A DNA stretch of 64,000 nucleotides from Sipunculus nudus (lineage: Eukaryota > Annelida > Sipuncula > Golfingiida > Sipunculidae): positions 21,865,079-21,929,078 of the forward strand of contig CM049307.1 in the NCBI GenBank assembly GCA_026874595.1, read 5' to 3'. The number at the start of each line of letters is the position of its first letter. Positions within the stretch are counted from its first letter, which is position 1. Made by a program: the position numbers and the translations under genes. Shown here piece by piece: positions 56,601-60,530 of this stretch. The notes under the pieces were generated by a model. It was not told where the DNA came from. It saw nothing but the letters and a program-made list of their open reading frames with translations, and made no database searches.

Positions 56601-59600
56601 AATATTTTGTATAACTATTCGTCCATAGGTACCTATGTACATGCCAGAAATTATGTCAATATTGTGTAATATGTAGACATAGTGGGCATCACAATAATGT
56701 ACCTTGTCAAGACTAAAGAGATATTGTGTCATACAGTCACATATTCATAAATCACTTCATCAGCATAGTTAATCATAACATCATATCTGTCAAATTGAAC
56801 GCTTGCAGACTACCATACACTTTAGATCCTTCAACAGATAGCCTTATCATTCTACTACTGCTTATTACTGCTGTCATTGCATTCATATTTGCTCAAATAT
56901 ATCACAATTTTCAACCCCTCCTAATAAATAAAAAATAAACCACTTTATTTGACTCTATTAATCCATCAGTCAGGTAATTTCATTTATCATTTACTCACAT
57001 ATTACATTACATTCCTTTATAATAGCCCAACATTAACATGATATTCATAAGCTTTATCGACTCGATATAGTATCACAGTGGAGAAACATTTATAGTCCAA
57101 TCACGATCAGCTGAGCGCCGTGACCCATGGGTCCCTTGTTTAATCCATATGTGATTTTTAATCACTAATTGACTTAAGTGTCTAAATTGTAACTAATATA
57201 TATCTTGATATTTATATATTTAGATAACTGTGATTTAATATCATATATGATCATATGCTGACAAAAAAGGTATACTTAGACTGGATTAAGGTACCTCTGA
57301 GTGTATCTTCATAGTAAATTTAACTTTTTTCAGGTCTTTTGTTAATATCTCTTGTGAGTTTTTTTCTTTGTAAGTAGACTTTACATTTGTAAAGATTCCT
57401 ATCAGATTGCCTTTGGTTGGAATACAAGTCTGACACAGCTGTTTGTCATGTATTTAGCAATAATGAAGTTATCACACAATATGTTTTAAACACCCACCCT
57501 GATCAGAATCTTGGAACACAATGTCTGTTTGCAGTGTTGCAGGTGATATAAAGTTCTGGGACCCACGGTTTCAGGAACCAGTGAAAGCTTTTAACACTAT
57601 ACAAGGTTTAACAGCCCTAGAGGTTCATCAGTATGCTGATATCATTGCATGGTGAGTCTGCAGGTGTTAACGTAATACATATTTTGAACTGTTAACCATT
57701 GCAAATGGTTCTGTATTGTATACAGGGGATTAGTGTTATTGAATCCCCAGACAAAGTCGGGGGATACTATGTTTTCATACTGGTCCCCCTGCCGCCGCCG
57801 CATATAAATCTTGTTGGCGCGATAACTCAAAAAATATTTTACAGATCTTTACCAAACTTGGTATATGTATAGATATGGATGAGAGGATGACGCCTATTTA
57901 AAATGAGGTCATGACTTTGACTAGGAGAGTGTCCTTAATCTTGAATAGGTCCAATTTTTGGGAAAATCACACAAATTCTTAAATATCTCAAGAATTCTTG
58001 CATGGATTGATCCCAAAATCAAGTTGATAGAAGATCATGGATAGGGTTGTCATGTTCCAGAAACTGGTGGCAACACCTATTATTCTTTACTTGTTTTCAT
58101 GCCTTTTAATACCCCCAAAATTGCTACTTGACAGTACTGTGAGCATTATAAGTCAAAAACTAATGGACAGATTTCTTTTATATTATGCATATACTTAGAT
58201 ATGGGTTATGGGATGATGTTTATTAAAATTGGGGTCATGACCTTTTCTGTGACAGTGGCCTTGACCTTGAATATTGCCATATATGGTGAAAATCACACAA
58301 AATCATTAATATCTCAATAAGGGATGCATGGATTGGTCCAAAAGTCAACTTGACCGAAGATCTTGGATTGTAATGTCATGAACCAGAAACAGGCGGCGCC
58401 ACCTGTTATTTTACTTGTTTTCGTGCCGTTTAATACCCCATCATTGCCACTTAACAGAACTGTGAGCATTATAAGTCAAAAACTAATGGACAGATTTCTT
58501 TCATACTATGCATATACATAGATATGGTATGATGATGTATATTGATATTGGGGTCATGACCTTTTGTATGAGAGTGACCTTTTCTATGAGTGTGGTCTGA
58601 TATTAATTGTTGCTGAAGATGGGGGGGTCTATTCTTAAGGGGGGGGATTAATTGTCTTGGGATACTATGGCACCTGTGGGGCCAAGAAATATGTAGTTTT
58701 AATCGATAATATATAACAGAGTGATACAATACCTACCATGAGTATTTTTTGCACTCTCAGATCAACAGCTGACTTATAAATATGTACACTATGTTAAGGA
58801 AACCTGTGAACACTCCAAACTGTGGTTGAATTTTTGTTTACAAGGGTTTACAATTTGCAGTATTTGCAAAAAGTATATCATTACAAAAATAAAACCTTAA
58901 ACAAGAGGGCCCATTGTAAAATGCAAGTCTAAAGGAAAAAGATTGCTGTGTAAACAATGACAAATCTTTCACATTATCTGTGAATAATGAATTGTAATTT
59001 ATATTCCTAATGCTCACTTGAGTCCATGTCTAATGGTTAAAATTTTTGGCATATCTTATTTAATATAATAAATCCTTATGATAATGGATATGATCTGTGT
59101 AGATTATTTTATGGTAAGATTGTGAAAAGTGAACATTCATGAAAACATATAAAAGTAAAAACAGTGAAATTTTAACTACACAAATATGAAGCCAACCACA
59201 GTAAGCTCAGTACTAACGAATGAAGCTGGGACTTATAGGTCCTAATTAAATCATGTAATCAGAAGTTTCCAGTGTTTACAGATCCCTTTTGCTGTGTTTG
59301 AGATGACAGCTGATACATGTATTGTATTCTATTGTTTCAGTGGTTCAGCCAATCAGATGATCAGTGTGATGAACCAATCAGGTGATGTTTTAAGTACAAT
59401 TAAGTACCATGATGGGTTTGTAGGCCAGAGGATCGGCCCTATCAAGTGTCTGGCCTTCCATCCATACAGGGTAAGTGTGTTGTTTTATTTCGTTTTAGCT
59501 CCCAGAACCTTCTTTCATGCTGAGCTATAGTGCTTGGCCTTGGTTCATCATCCTTTTACCAGCATTACTGGACTGGTGGCACCACCTATTATATCTTTAT

Positions 59601-60360
59601 TGTTACAAATTTTATTTTATTTTGACTTTGACTGACTGATAGCAGGTGATGATAGAGTTGCAGCTCAGCAATCATACTATGCATTGGATAAATTAAATGA
59701 AAGTCTTCTTATGGCGGACCTGTTTACTTGTCATCCTGCAAAGTTTGAAAAAAAATCAGTCTTCATTTTGAATCTTAATCAGTTCTTCTTTAATATTACT
59801 AGCTGTAAGGAAATGTCAGTGTGTAATAAACGACTTTGAAGGTAGTTGTAAGATTTAAATAATAAATACATGTTATCATTGTTCCATCAGGATTTTAGAT
59901 TTTTTTTGCAAGGACTAGGAACAAGACAGAAGTCATAACATGTTGTTTAAGACTTAAGAGGGAAATCTCTGAGATTGCACCATTTTACTTATAAAGCTCT
60001 AAGTGGAATAAAACCGCTGGCCTTCAGCTCCATTCAAGTTGTATCTTTGTAAGGGATTAACCATCTATATATTATACACTGATTTGTCTCGTGAACCTAG
60101 AGACCTACCTGTGTATAATATGTCTGAATTTTATTGCATGGTTTTGTAATATTGTACACCTGATGGGTGATCCAACCAATCTATAGAAACTGTTCTTGCC
60201 TCACCAGAGTGCTAATTTTCTCACCATTTTCTAATTTAATAAATTGTTTAATAGTTTCTAAAATATTTACCATATGATCTTTTTTTAGGTTAAATTGGCT
60301 GCAGGCAGCATTGATGCTTACATCTCTGTCTATGCGGCACCAGACCACAGAAAGAGGTGA
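8329..60360 (+). CDS. RPTOR: Raptor, regulatory-associated protein of mTOR (33 coding exons, N-terminal exon missing)
   Basis: Raptor is the scaffold of mTOR complex 1: it binds mTOR and recruits TOS-motif substrates such as S6K and 4E-BP, in the cytosol and at the lysosome. Identity comes from near-continuous match of the spliced product to vertebrate Raptor as I know it, including [74 protein letters not shown] and a WD40 C-terminus. I placed 33 exons with GT/AG ends; every junction restores the frame and the total is 3750 nt (1249 residues plus TGA) with both 36-nt optional exons. Numbering starts at the Met codon at 8329. In human Raptor about 53 residues precede this Met, so a further upstream exon is expected; it was not found. 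The 8329 Met could instead be the start, since the sequence alone does not decide. Introns range from ~200 nt to ~5.4 kb and carry nearly all the repeats. Confidence 0.97.
8631..8791 (+). CDS. RPTOR: RPTOR exon 2 (residues 35-88)
   Basis: Encodes [15 protein letters not shown] ... [17 protein letters not shown] ... [10 protein letters not shown], part of the caspase-like RNC domain. Acceptor CATCAG, donor AAG|GTATAC. Phase 1 in, phase 0 out. Confidence 0.97.
8792..9281 (+). other. Intron 2
   Basis: 490 nt of AT-rich intron, nothing recognised. Confidence 0.8.
9282..9362 (+). CDS. RPTOR: RPTOR exon 3 (residues 89-115): RNC histidine motif
   Basis: Encodes [16 protein letters not shown] and ends GEIWVFNK. 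The His in NGHG (residue 99) corresponds to the catalytic-like His of the caspase-type fold, which orients substrate in Raptor and is not known to cleave. Acceptor TTTGCAG, donor AAG|GTATGT, phase 0 on both sides. Confidence 0.97.
9750..9990 (+). mobile_element. tRNA-derived SINE
   Basis: The head resembles a degenerate tRNA: an A-box-like GTGGTGTAGGGGGAAGAGC (from 9755) and a B-box-like GAGTTTGAATCTC (about 9809-9821). It is followed by a non-tRNA body with GCACACCCATAGCCCGTAGT and GGTTAACCATGCCTGGTTAA. It is not a functional tRNA gene: the stems are poorly paired and a body follows. The 3' limit is approximate. Confidence 0.7.
10188..11364 (+). mobile_element. Helitron-like family C, copy C1
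   Basis: Begins A|TC with hairpin TCCGCCAAAAC-AGA-GTTTTGCGGA and ends with hairpin GTAGTCG-CTTGT-CGACTAC, ten bases, then CTAG|TT: the Helitron signature. A CCG run follows the 5' hairpin. The interior has tandem ~290-bp units with GGTGGCGCCACC. Non-autonomous. The subterminal inverted TCCGCC/GGCGGA is clear. Confidence 0.85.
11632..11778 (+). CDS. RPTOR: RPTOR exon 4 (residues 116-164): RNC cysteine motif
   Basis: Encodes [17 protein letters not shown] ... [16 protein letters not shown] ... REQDME. The Cys in YDCSNAG (residue 142) pairs with His99 as the caspase-like dyad. Acceptor TTTCCAG, donor GAG|GTATGT, 147 nt, phase 0 on both sides. Confidence 0.97.
11779..12327 (+). other. Intron 4, left part
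   Basis: AT-rich intron before copy C2; nothing recognised. Confidence 0.7.
12328..13518 (+). mobile_element. Helitron-like family C, copy C2, adjoining exon 5
   Basis: Same 5' hairpin after A|TCCGCC and same 3' hairpin plus CTAG|TT as C1, 1191 bp. The 3' end lies 22 nt before the end of the exon 5 acceptor, so the element supplies nearly all the sequence where the branch point would be expected. Confidence 0.85.
13541..13728 (+). CDS. RPTOR: RPTOR exon 5 (residues 165-227): RNC domain, source of the 84-bp minisatellite
   Basis: Opens with a Ser/Thr/Pro-rich spacer ([17 protein letters not shown]), then the conserved [16 protein letters not shown] and [17 protein letters not shown]. Acceptor TTTGCAG lies 22 nt after a Helitron-like element. 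The donor AAAGTG|GTAAGG ends in phase 2. The last 18 bases of the exon plus the donor are the motif repeated 57 times downstream. Reading through the donor gives TGG TAA, an immediate stop. Confidence 0.96.
13729..18575 (+). repeat. 84-bp minisatellite of 57 units made from the exon 5 / intron junction
   Basis: Units of 84 bp run head to tail from the exon 5 donor. Counting the anchor ATTGC from the exon (13715) to the last good unit (18494) gives 57 intervals, and the distance matches 57 x 84 once one 81-bp unit and the visible 1-nt indels are subtracted. Each unit contains ATTGCATTAAAGTG followed by GTAAGG; the authentic junction is ATTGCACTAAAGTG|GTAAGG, so the repeat includes a copy of the exon end and donor. 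Two unit types occur, GTGTTTCAGGATTGC and GTGTATCAAGATTGC, often alternating. A few units have lost the donor (for example near 15229 and 15901). The first unit and the last one or two are divergent edges. Because 84 is a multiple of 3, long open frames appear on both strands. Confidence 0.97.
18576..18994 (+). other. Remainder of intron 5
   Basis: Unique AT-rich intron sequence after the minisatellite, up to the exon 6 acceptor. I see no repeat, ORF or RNA gene in it. Confidence 0.7.
18995..19054 (+). CDS. RPTOR: RPTOR exon 6 (residues 227-247)
   Basis: 60 nt, completes Trp227 and encodes [19 protein letters not shown], matching the human LVPGVTLDLIEK segment. The acceptor (CATTCAAG) has little pyrimidine tract; the donor is AA|GTAAGT. 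Phase 2 in and out. Confidence 0.93.
19070..19400 (+). repeat. Diverged tandem repeat, about 140 bp x 2.3
   Basis: The motif GGGCTTTTAAACTTCTACAC recurs in diverged form near 19094, 19239 and 19377, preceded each time by TATCAGATG-like or CTGATAGGG-like sequence and followed by similar AT-rich text. It lies in intron 6 and is non-coding. Confidence 0.65.
19555..19655 (+). CDS. RPTOR: RPTOR exon 7 (residues 247-281)
   Basis: Encodes [19 protein letters not shown] then [14 protein letters not shown], almost identical to human Raptor. Acceptor TTACAG, donor G|GTAACT. Confidence 0.97.
19656..20121 (+). other. Intron 7
   Basis: 466 nt of AT-rich intron, nothing recognised. Confidence 0.8.
20122..20266 (+). 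CDS. RPTOR: RPTOR exon 8 (residues 281-329)
   Basis: Encodes [19 protein letters not shown], then [19 protein letters not shown] and LPPTYQHPM. End of the RNC domain and start of the helical solenoid. Acceptor TTTACAG, donor TG|GTGAGT. Confidence 0.97.
20267..20693 (+). other. Intron 8
   Basis: 427 nt of intron, nothing recognised. Confidence 0.8.
20694..20871 (+). CDS. RPTOR: RPTOR exon 9 (residues 329-388)
   Basis: Encodes [18 protein letters not shown], then [16 protein letters not shown] and [10 protein letters not shown]. Start of the HEAT-type repeats that contact mTOR. Acceptor TTTTACAG, donor CAG|GTAGGC. Confidence 0.97.
20872..21398 (+). other. Intron 9
   Basis: 527 nt of intron, nothing recognised. 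Confidence 0.8.
21399..21482 (+). CDS. RPTOR: RPTOR exon 10 (residues 389-416)
   Basis: 84 nt, phase 0 on both sides. Encodes [17 protein letters not shown] then [11 protein letters not shown]. Acceptor CTTTTCAG, donor CTG|GTAAGC. A TA-flanked DNA transposon begins 18 nt after the exon. Confidence 0.97.
21500..23005. mobile_element. TA-flanked DNA transposon remnant (pogo/Tc1-mariner-like ends), T1
   Basis: Terminal inverted repeats CAGTAAAACCTGA and TCAGGTTTCACTG, flanked on both sides by TA (21498-21499 and 23006-23007). Contains repeated AAGACCAC/GTGGTCTTAAG motifs, a long (TA)n tract and GC-richer text near the 3' end. An open stretch from 22528 reads [12 protein letters not shown] ... 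[10 protein letters not shown], faintly THAP-like; no transposase domain is recognisable. 1506 bp. Confidence 0.75.
21672..21767. repeat. (TA)n microsatellite
   Basis: Interrupted TA dinucleotide tract of about 95 bp inside element T1. Confidence 0.95.
23488..23737 (+). repeat. Tandem duplication including the 5' part of exon 11
   Basis: Two diverged units, about 23488-23604 and 23615-23737, share the series CTAAGTGTGT, TTCTTGTA-AGAAGC, CTGTTT-TAGGC and GGAATATTTCCC. The second contains the authentic acceptor and the start of exon 11; the first contains a decayed copy. Confidence 0.8.
23563..23602 (+). pseudogene. Partial pseudo-copy of RPTOR exon 11
   Basis: After an intact acceptor TTTGTAG, the copy reads GCATTATAGGAATATTTCCC and TTTGTACTGAAGCTGCTT, against the real exon GCTTTATCAGTAGGAATATT. 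It has lost 3 nt, gained an in-frame TAG at its third codon and lacks the exon's 3' half and donor. Confidence 0.8.
23693..23803 (+). CDS. RPTOR: RPTOR exon 11 (residues 417-453)
   Basis: Encodes [19 protein letters not shown] then [15 protein letters not shown], a strongly conserved HEAT repeat. Acceptor TTTATAG, donor AGT|GTGAGT. A degenerate partial copy of its 5' part lies just upstream at 23563-23602. Confidence 0.97.
23804..24341 (+). other. Intron 11
   Basis: 538 nt of intron, nothing recognised. Confidence 0.8.
24342..24416 (+). CDS. RPTOR: RPTOR exon 12 (residues 454-478)
   Basis: 75 nt, encodes [19 protein letters not shown] then GDPYLP. Acceptor TTTCTTTCAG, donor CCA|GTAAGT, phase 0. 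Confidence 0.97.
24648..24713 (+). CDS. RPTOR: RPTOR exon 13 (residues 479-500)
   Basis: 66 nt, encodes [20 protein letters not shown] plus GQ. Acceptor CTTTCAG, donor CAG|GTAAAA, phase 0. Confidence 0.96.
24714..25221 (+). other. Intron 13
   Basis: 508 nt of intron, nothing recognised. Confidence 0.8.
25222..25320 (+). CDS. RPTOR: RPTOR exon 14 (residues 501-533)
   Basis: 99 nt, encodes [17 protein letters not shown] then [13 protein letters not shown], a HEAT repeat. Acceptor ATATCAG, donor AAA|GTGAGT, phase 0. Confidence 0.97.
25700..26299. mobile_element. Unclassified insert bounded by two (TA)n tracts
   Basis: (TA)n at 25700-25763 and 26236-26299 bracket about 470 bp of different, GC-richer sequence with a G15 tract near 25915. 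The left part (AACACTGTTAATTCACAACAG, then CACGGGATGCGACCCAATCA) resembles a dispersed 3' tail next to (TA)n in marine invertebrate repeats as I recall them. The class is uncertain. Intron 14. Confidence 0.5.
26413..26505 (+). CDS. RPTOR: RPTOR exon 15 (residues 534-564)
   Basis: 93 nt, encodes [19 protein letters not shown] then [11 protein letters not shown]. Acceptor CTGCTAG, donor GAG|GTAAGG, phase 0. Confidence 0.97.
26506..27561 (+). other. Intron 15
   Basis: Mostly unique AT-rich sequence. A short stretch at about 26677-26800 (GCAGGGTTTCTGTAGGTCCT, then TTGAAAGTCATGGAAAT) resembles a degraded short DNA-transposon fragment; confidence is low. Confidence 0.4.
27562..27702 (+). CDS. RPTOR: RPTOR exon 16 (residues 565-611)
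   Basis: 141 nt, encodes [20 protein letters not shown], then [12 protein letters not shown] and DGSPLVRK. Acceptor AATCAG, donor AAG|GTGAGA, phase 0. Confidence 0.97.
27703..28231 (+). other. Intron 16, left part
   Basis: Unique AT-rich intron before repeat A2; nothing recognised. Confidence 0.7.
28232..33029 (+). mobile_element. Family A repeat, composite copy A2
   Basis: Has the family 5' palindrome with a TCCG run and the 3' end GACCCATAGGTCCCTTGTT. At about 30516 the body restarts (AGACCTAGGAATCCAAAATT, as at 28337), so the element holds two successive bodies. The first matches A4 in its middle (ACCTAGTAGTAAAGCC region at 29650 versus 55430); the second matches A3 to the end. A 68-codon open frame at 32550 also occurs in A3 but looks like AT-rich noise. 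Nearly fills the 5.4-kb intron 16. Confidence 0.8.
33073..33235 (+). CDS. RPTOR: RPTOR exon 17 (residues 612-666): end of HEAT block, start of linker
   Basis: Encodes [17 protein letters not shown] (human ELVVALSHLVVQYESNF), then a Pro/Ser-rich tail [19 protein letters not shown]. Acceptor TTAACAG lies 43 nt after a family A repeat; donor G|GTGAGT leaves phase 1, compatible with exons 18a, 18b or 19. Confidence 0.95.
33236..33791 (+). other. Intron 17, left part
   Basis: Unique AT-rich intron, nothing recognised. Confidence 0.7.
33794..35110. mobile_element. TA-flanked Tigger/pogo-like DNA transposon remnant, T2
   Basis: Perfect 15-bp terminal inverted repeats CAGTCTAACCTCTTT / AAAGAGGTTAGACTG, with TA on both sides (33792-33793, 35111-35112). 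The subterminal ends are also related (GCCAACCTTG on one side, CAAGGTTGGC on the other). A short frame near 34337 reads [14 protein letters not shown], similar to the second catalytic Asp region (DNA) of DDE transposases; it is broken and short. GC-richer than the host intron. 1317 bp. Confidence 0.82.
35328..35363 (+). CDS. RPTOR: RPTOR candidate cassette microexon 18a (36 nt, residues 666-677)
   Basis: A 36-nt block between TTTCAG and GTAATT, phase 1 on both sides, encoding [12 protein letters not shown]. It is far more GC-rich than its surroundings and carries a basophilic RRAS kinase-type site in the region where human Raptor is heavily phosphorylated. Skipping it keeps the frame. Predicted from splice sites, phase and composition only. 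Confidence 0.7.
35582..35617 (+). CDS. RPTOR: RPTOR candidate cassette microexon 18b (36 nt, residues 678-689)
   Basis: A second 36-nt block 218 nt after 18a, between GTTTGCAG and ACAG|GTATAT, phase 1 on both sides, encoding [12 protein letters not shown]. It can be included or skipped, with or without 18a, without changing frame. Its acceptor has a weak pyrimidine tract. Confidence 0.6.
35912..36604 (+). mobile_element. Family D repeat, copy D1 (family A-type ends, different interior)
   Basis: Starts AGCTCAGATGACTATAAG, TCATCTGAGCT and ends GGCCCATGGGCCACTTGTT, like family A. The interior is different: units of roughly 130-160 bp with GTTAGGCCTAGAATCTTCTA, GAAACCTGA and AGGTCA-TGACCT. Confidence 0.75.
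36605..37835 (+). other. Intron between exon 18b and 19, unique part
   Basis: AT-rich, nothing recognised on either strand. Confidence 0.6.
37836..38190 (+). repeat. 41-bp minisatellite, about 8 units
   Basis: Anchor GGTGAAAAC recurs at 37900, 37943, 37982, 38023, 38064, 38105 and 38146, spacing 39-43, mostly 41. Unit text is CCTCCTTACCAACAAACAAA then CAGACAGTGGTGAAAACA. Very low G content. Edges diverge. Confidence 0.9.
38191..38685 (+). other. Unique intron sequence
   Basis: AT-rich, nothing recognised. Confidence 0.6.
38686..39913 (+). mobile_element. Family D repeat, copy D2
   Basis: Tandem units with GGAAACCTGAAATTAGG, TCATGGTGACCTATATTTTG and GCCTAGAATCTTCTAAC, related to D1. A fresh family-type 5' end (TTTTTAGCTCAGCTGACTG) appears inside at about 39702 and the 3' end is TGACCTATGGGTCACTTGTT at 39913, so this may be two overlapping insertions. 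The left limit is approximate. Confidence 0.65.
40285..40377 (+). CDS. RPTOR: RPTOR exon 19 (residues 690-721): regulatory linker with AMPK-type site
   Basis: Encodes [19 protein letters not shown] then [12 protein letters not shown]. Met702, Arg703, His704, Ser707 and Leu711 fit the AMPK consensus (hydrophobic -5, basic -4/-3, hydrophobic +4). Acceptor TTTCTTTCAG, donor G|GTAAGA, phase 1 in and out. Confidence 0.93.
40378..40669 (+). other. Intron 19, left part
   Basis: Unique intron sequence, nothing recognised. Confidence 0.6.
40670..41139 (+). mobile_element. Family E repeat
   Basis: 5' hairpin AGAGGGG-ATATAGTAA-CCCCTCT, interior of about 2.5 diverged units (AAACCTTTCATCTTTCA, GATTTTGAGGTCA), 3' imperfect hairpin ATGCGAGTGGATGCTCCGC..GCAT and terminal GCCTTGTTT. 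It has the same architecture and CTTGTT end as families A and D. Confidence 0.65.
41140..41689 (+). other. Intron 19, right part
   Basis: Unique intron up to exon 20, nothing recognised. Confidence 0.6.
41690..41856 (+). CDS. RPTOR: RPTOR exon 20 (residues 721-776)
   Basis: Encodes [18 protein letters not shown] then [20 protein letters not shown], matching the human segment IWRVLLHLAADPYPEV, the last helical repeat. Acceptor TTTTTCCAG, donor AAG|GTAGTC. Confidence 0.96.
41857..42554 (+). other. Intron 20, left part
   Basis: Unique AT-rich intron, nothing recognised. Confidence 0.6.
42555..43286 (+). mobile_element. Helitron-like family C, 5'-truncated copy C3, adjoining exon 21
   Basis: Aligns with the middle and 3' parts of C1/C2 and ends GTAGACGCTAGTCGACTAT, spacer, CTAG|TT. 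The 5' hairpin is missing. Its 3' end lies 26 nt before the end of the exon 21 acceptor, almost the same spacing as C2 to exon 5. Confidence 0.8.
43313..43419 (+). CDS. RPTOR: RPTOR exon 21 (residues 777-812): Ser-rich linker
   Basis: Encodes [19 protein letters not shown] then [16 protein letters not shown], comparable to the human low-complexity linker with its LTQSAPASPTNK segment. Acceptor AATTGCAG lies 26 nt after the CTAG end of a Helitron-like element. Donor GG|GTGAGA. Confidence 0.93.
43420..44412 (+). other. Intron 21
   Basis: 993 nt of intron. The phrase ATATCTGTGCATTCTATGTTAG plus CCTGAAAC occurs twice near 43431 and 43485, a short local duplication. Otherwise nothing recognised. 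Confidence 0.6.
44413..44533 (+). CDS. RPTOR: RPTOR exon 22 (residues 812-852)
   Basis: Encodes a Pro/Thr/Gly-rich stretch, then [18 protein letters not shown], matching human FPRTRKMFDKGP. Acceptor TTTACACAG, donor AAG|GTAAGC. Confidence 0.96.
44594..44641. repeat. (TA)n microsatellite
   Basis: Pure AT dinucleotide run in intron 22; a shorter one follows at about 44767-44785. Confidence 0.95.
45113..45317 (+). CDS. RPTOR: RPTOR exon 23 (residues 853-921)
   Basis: 205 nt, encodes [31 protein letters not shown] and [19 protein letters not shown], the charged segment leading to the WD40 domain (human SARYFAQPVMKIPEEHDLE region). Acceptor TTTCACAG, donor G|GTAAAT. Confidence 0.95.
45318..45803 (+). 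other. Intron 23
   Basis: 486 nt of intron, nothing recognised. Confidence 0.8.
45804..45918 (+). CDS. RPTOR: RPTOR exon 24 (residues 921-959): WD40 begins
   Basis: Encodes [20 protein letters not shown] then [18 protein letters not shown], first blade of the propeller. Acceptor TTTACCAG, donor AG|GTAAGC. Confidence 0.96.
45919..46311 (+). other. Intron 24
   Basis: 393 nt of intron, nothing recognised. Confidence 0.8.
46312..46436 (+). CDS. RPTOR: RPTOR exon 25 (residues 959-1001)
   Basis: Encodes [19 protein letters not shown] then [19 protein letters not shown]. Acceptor CATTTTCAG, donor G|GTATGT. Confidence 0.97.
46437..46844 (+). other. Intron 25
   Basis: 408 nt of AT-rich intron, nothing recognised. 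Confidence 0.8.
46845..46949 (+). CDS. RPTOR: RPTOR exon 26 (residues 1001-1036)
   Basis: Encodes [17 protein letters not shown] then [15 protein letters not shown], matching human DDGAIRVWKN and AWQGLSDMLPTTR. Acceptor TTGTTTAG, donor G|GTCAGT. Confidence 0.96.
47266..52298 (+). mobile_element. Helitron-like family B, long copy B3, interrupted by family A copy A3
   Basis: Begins A|TC with TCCACAGACAAAGTCGGGGGA, a degenerate form of the family hairpin, then a GCCGCCGCTGCC run. The body has repeated units (GGTACAGTCACCAAAC, TTATCAAGGGCTAGGTCAA, AGGTGGCGCCACCTTG) that resume after the nested element at 50680. It ends in a degraded GGTGCCAAGAAATATTGAG|TT at 52298. Two G-runs (about 51511 and 52253) precede old 3' ends, suggesting more than one family B body. 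Confidence 0.7.
48045..50679 (+). mobile_element. Family A repeat, copy A3, nested in B3
   Basis: Full family ends: 5' AGCTCAGCTGACTATAAG with an expanded TCCG run (about 48088-48153), 3' GACCCATAGGTCCCTTGTT. From about 48180 onward it is very similar to the second body of A2 (30516-33029). Confidence 0.85.
52393..52499 (+). CDS. RPTOR: RPTOR exon 27 (residues 1036-1071)
   Basis: Encodes [20 protein letters not shown] then [16 protein letters not shown]. Acceptor TTTACAG, donor CAA|GTAAGT. The 5.4-kb intron before it holds a nested transposon pair. Confidence 0.97.
52500..53177 (+). other. Intron 27
   Basis: 678 nt of intron, nothing recognised. An 82-codon open frame at 52570 has no recognisable content. 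Confidence 0.7.
53178..53308 (+). CDS. RPTOR: RPTOR exon 28 (residues 1072-1115)
   Basis: Encodes [37 protein letters not shown]. Acceptor TTTTATAG, donor TG|GTAAGT. Confidence 0.97.
53309..53787 (+). other. Intron 28
   Basis: 479 nt of AT-rich intron, nothing recognised. Confidence 0.8.
53788..53874 (+). CDS. RPTOR: RPTOR exon 29 (residues 1115-1144)
   Basis: Encodes [20 protein letters not shown] then GTMGNIISA. Acceptor TTGCCAG, donor AG|GTAAAC. Confidence 0.96.
53981..57140 (+). mobile_element. Family A repeat, copy A4
   Basis: 5' palindrome AGCTCAGCTGACTATAAG with TCCG/TCTG repeats and 3' GACCCATGGGTCCCTTGTT. Its part 54163-54720 matches A1 (TTATTGAATTTTTTTGGAGG region), and 55320-56290 matches the middle of A2. 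The interior 56290-57100 is not seen in the other copies. A mosaic element. Confidence 0.8.
57141..57534 (+). other. Intron 29, right part
   Basis: Unique AT-rich intron up to exon 30, nothing recognised. Confidence 0.7.
57535..57651 (+). CDS. RPTOR: RPTOR exon 30 (residues 1144-1183)
   Basis: Encodes [20 protein letters not shown] then [16 protein letters not shown]. Acceptor TTTGCAG, donor TG|GTGAGT. Confidence 0.97.
57744..58696 (+). mobile_element. Helitron-like family B, copy B2 (both ends present)
   Basis: Starts A|TC with hairpin TCCCC-AGACAAAGTC-GGGGGA, then a CCGCCGCCG run. Ends GGCACCTGTGGGGCC, AAGAAATATGTAG|TT, where the consensus CTAG has become GTAG. 953 bp, non-coding. Best reference copy of family B in the window. 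Confidence 0.8.
58697..59340 (+). other. Intron 30, right part
   Basis: Unique AT-rich intron, nothing recognised. Confidence 0.7.
59341..59470 (+). CDS. RPTOR: RPTOR exon 31 (residues 1183-1226)
   Basis: Encodes [40 protein letters not shown]. Matches human YYDGFMGQRVGAISCLAFHP. Acceptor TTGTTTCAG, donor AGG|GTAAGT. Confidence 0.97.
59471..60288 (+). other. Intron 31
   Basis: 818 nt of intron. A short GACTGGTGGCACCACCTATT near 59570 recalls family B text but is too short to assign. Otherwise nothing recognised. Confidence 0.6.
60289..60360 (+). CDS. RPTOR: RPTOR terminal coding exon 32 (residues 1227-1249, stop TGA)
   Basis: Encodes [20 protein letters not shown] then RKR and TGA. The human end is LAVGSNDYYISVYSVEKRVR. 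Acceptor is TTTTTTTAG. Confidence 0.96.
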   Translation, partial: VKLAAGSIDAYISVYAAPDHRKR

Positions 60361-60530
60361 CCTACAGAAAACCATGTGTTCCTCACTGTCACATGTGCCA
60401 AAATGGTACTTCTCTCCGCTACCAGGGGTCACCAGCAGCATGTGATATTCCACTGTGATGTCATAATATTTAATGGATGTTAAAGAGTTTTAAAGGTTGG
60501 ATTCACTAATAAATGTGAAGTTCATGAACT
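60361..60530 (+). promoter_or_regulatory. RPTOR: RPTOR 3' UTR with first polyadenylation signal
   Basis: A canonical AATAAA lies at 60508-60513, about 150 nt after the stop codon. A second AATAAA lies at 61454-61459, so a longer 3' UTR is possible. The actual cleavage site cannot be read from sequence. Confidence 0.55.

Noticed and set aside
60181-60453. Minus-strand 90-codon frame over the last exon
   Set aside because: Antisense to the terminal RPTOR exon; no independent support.
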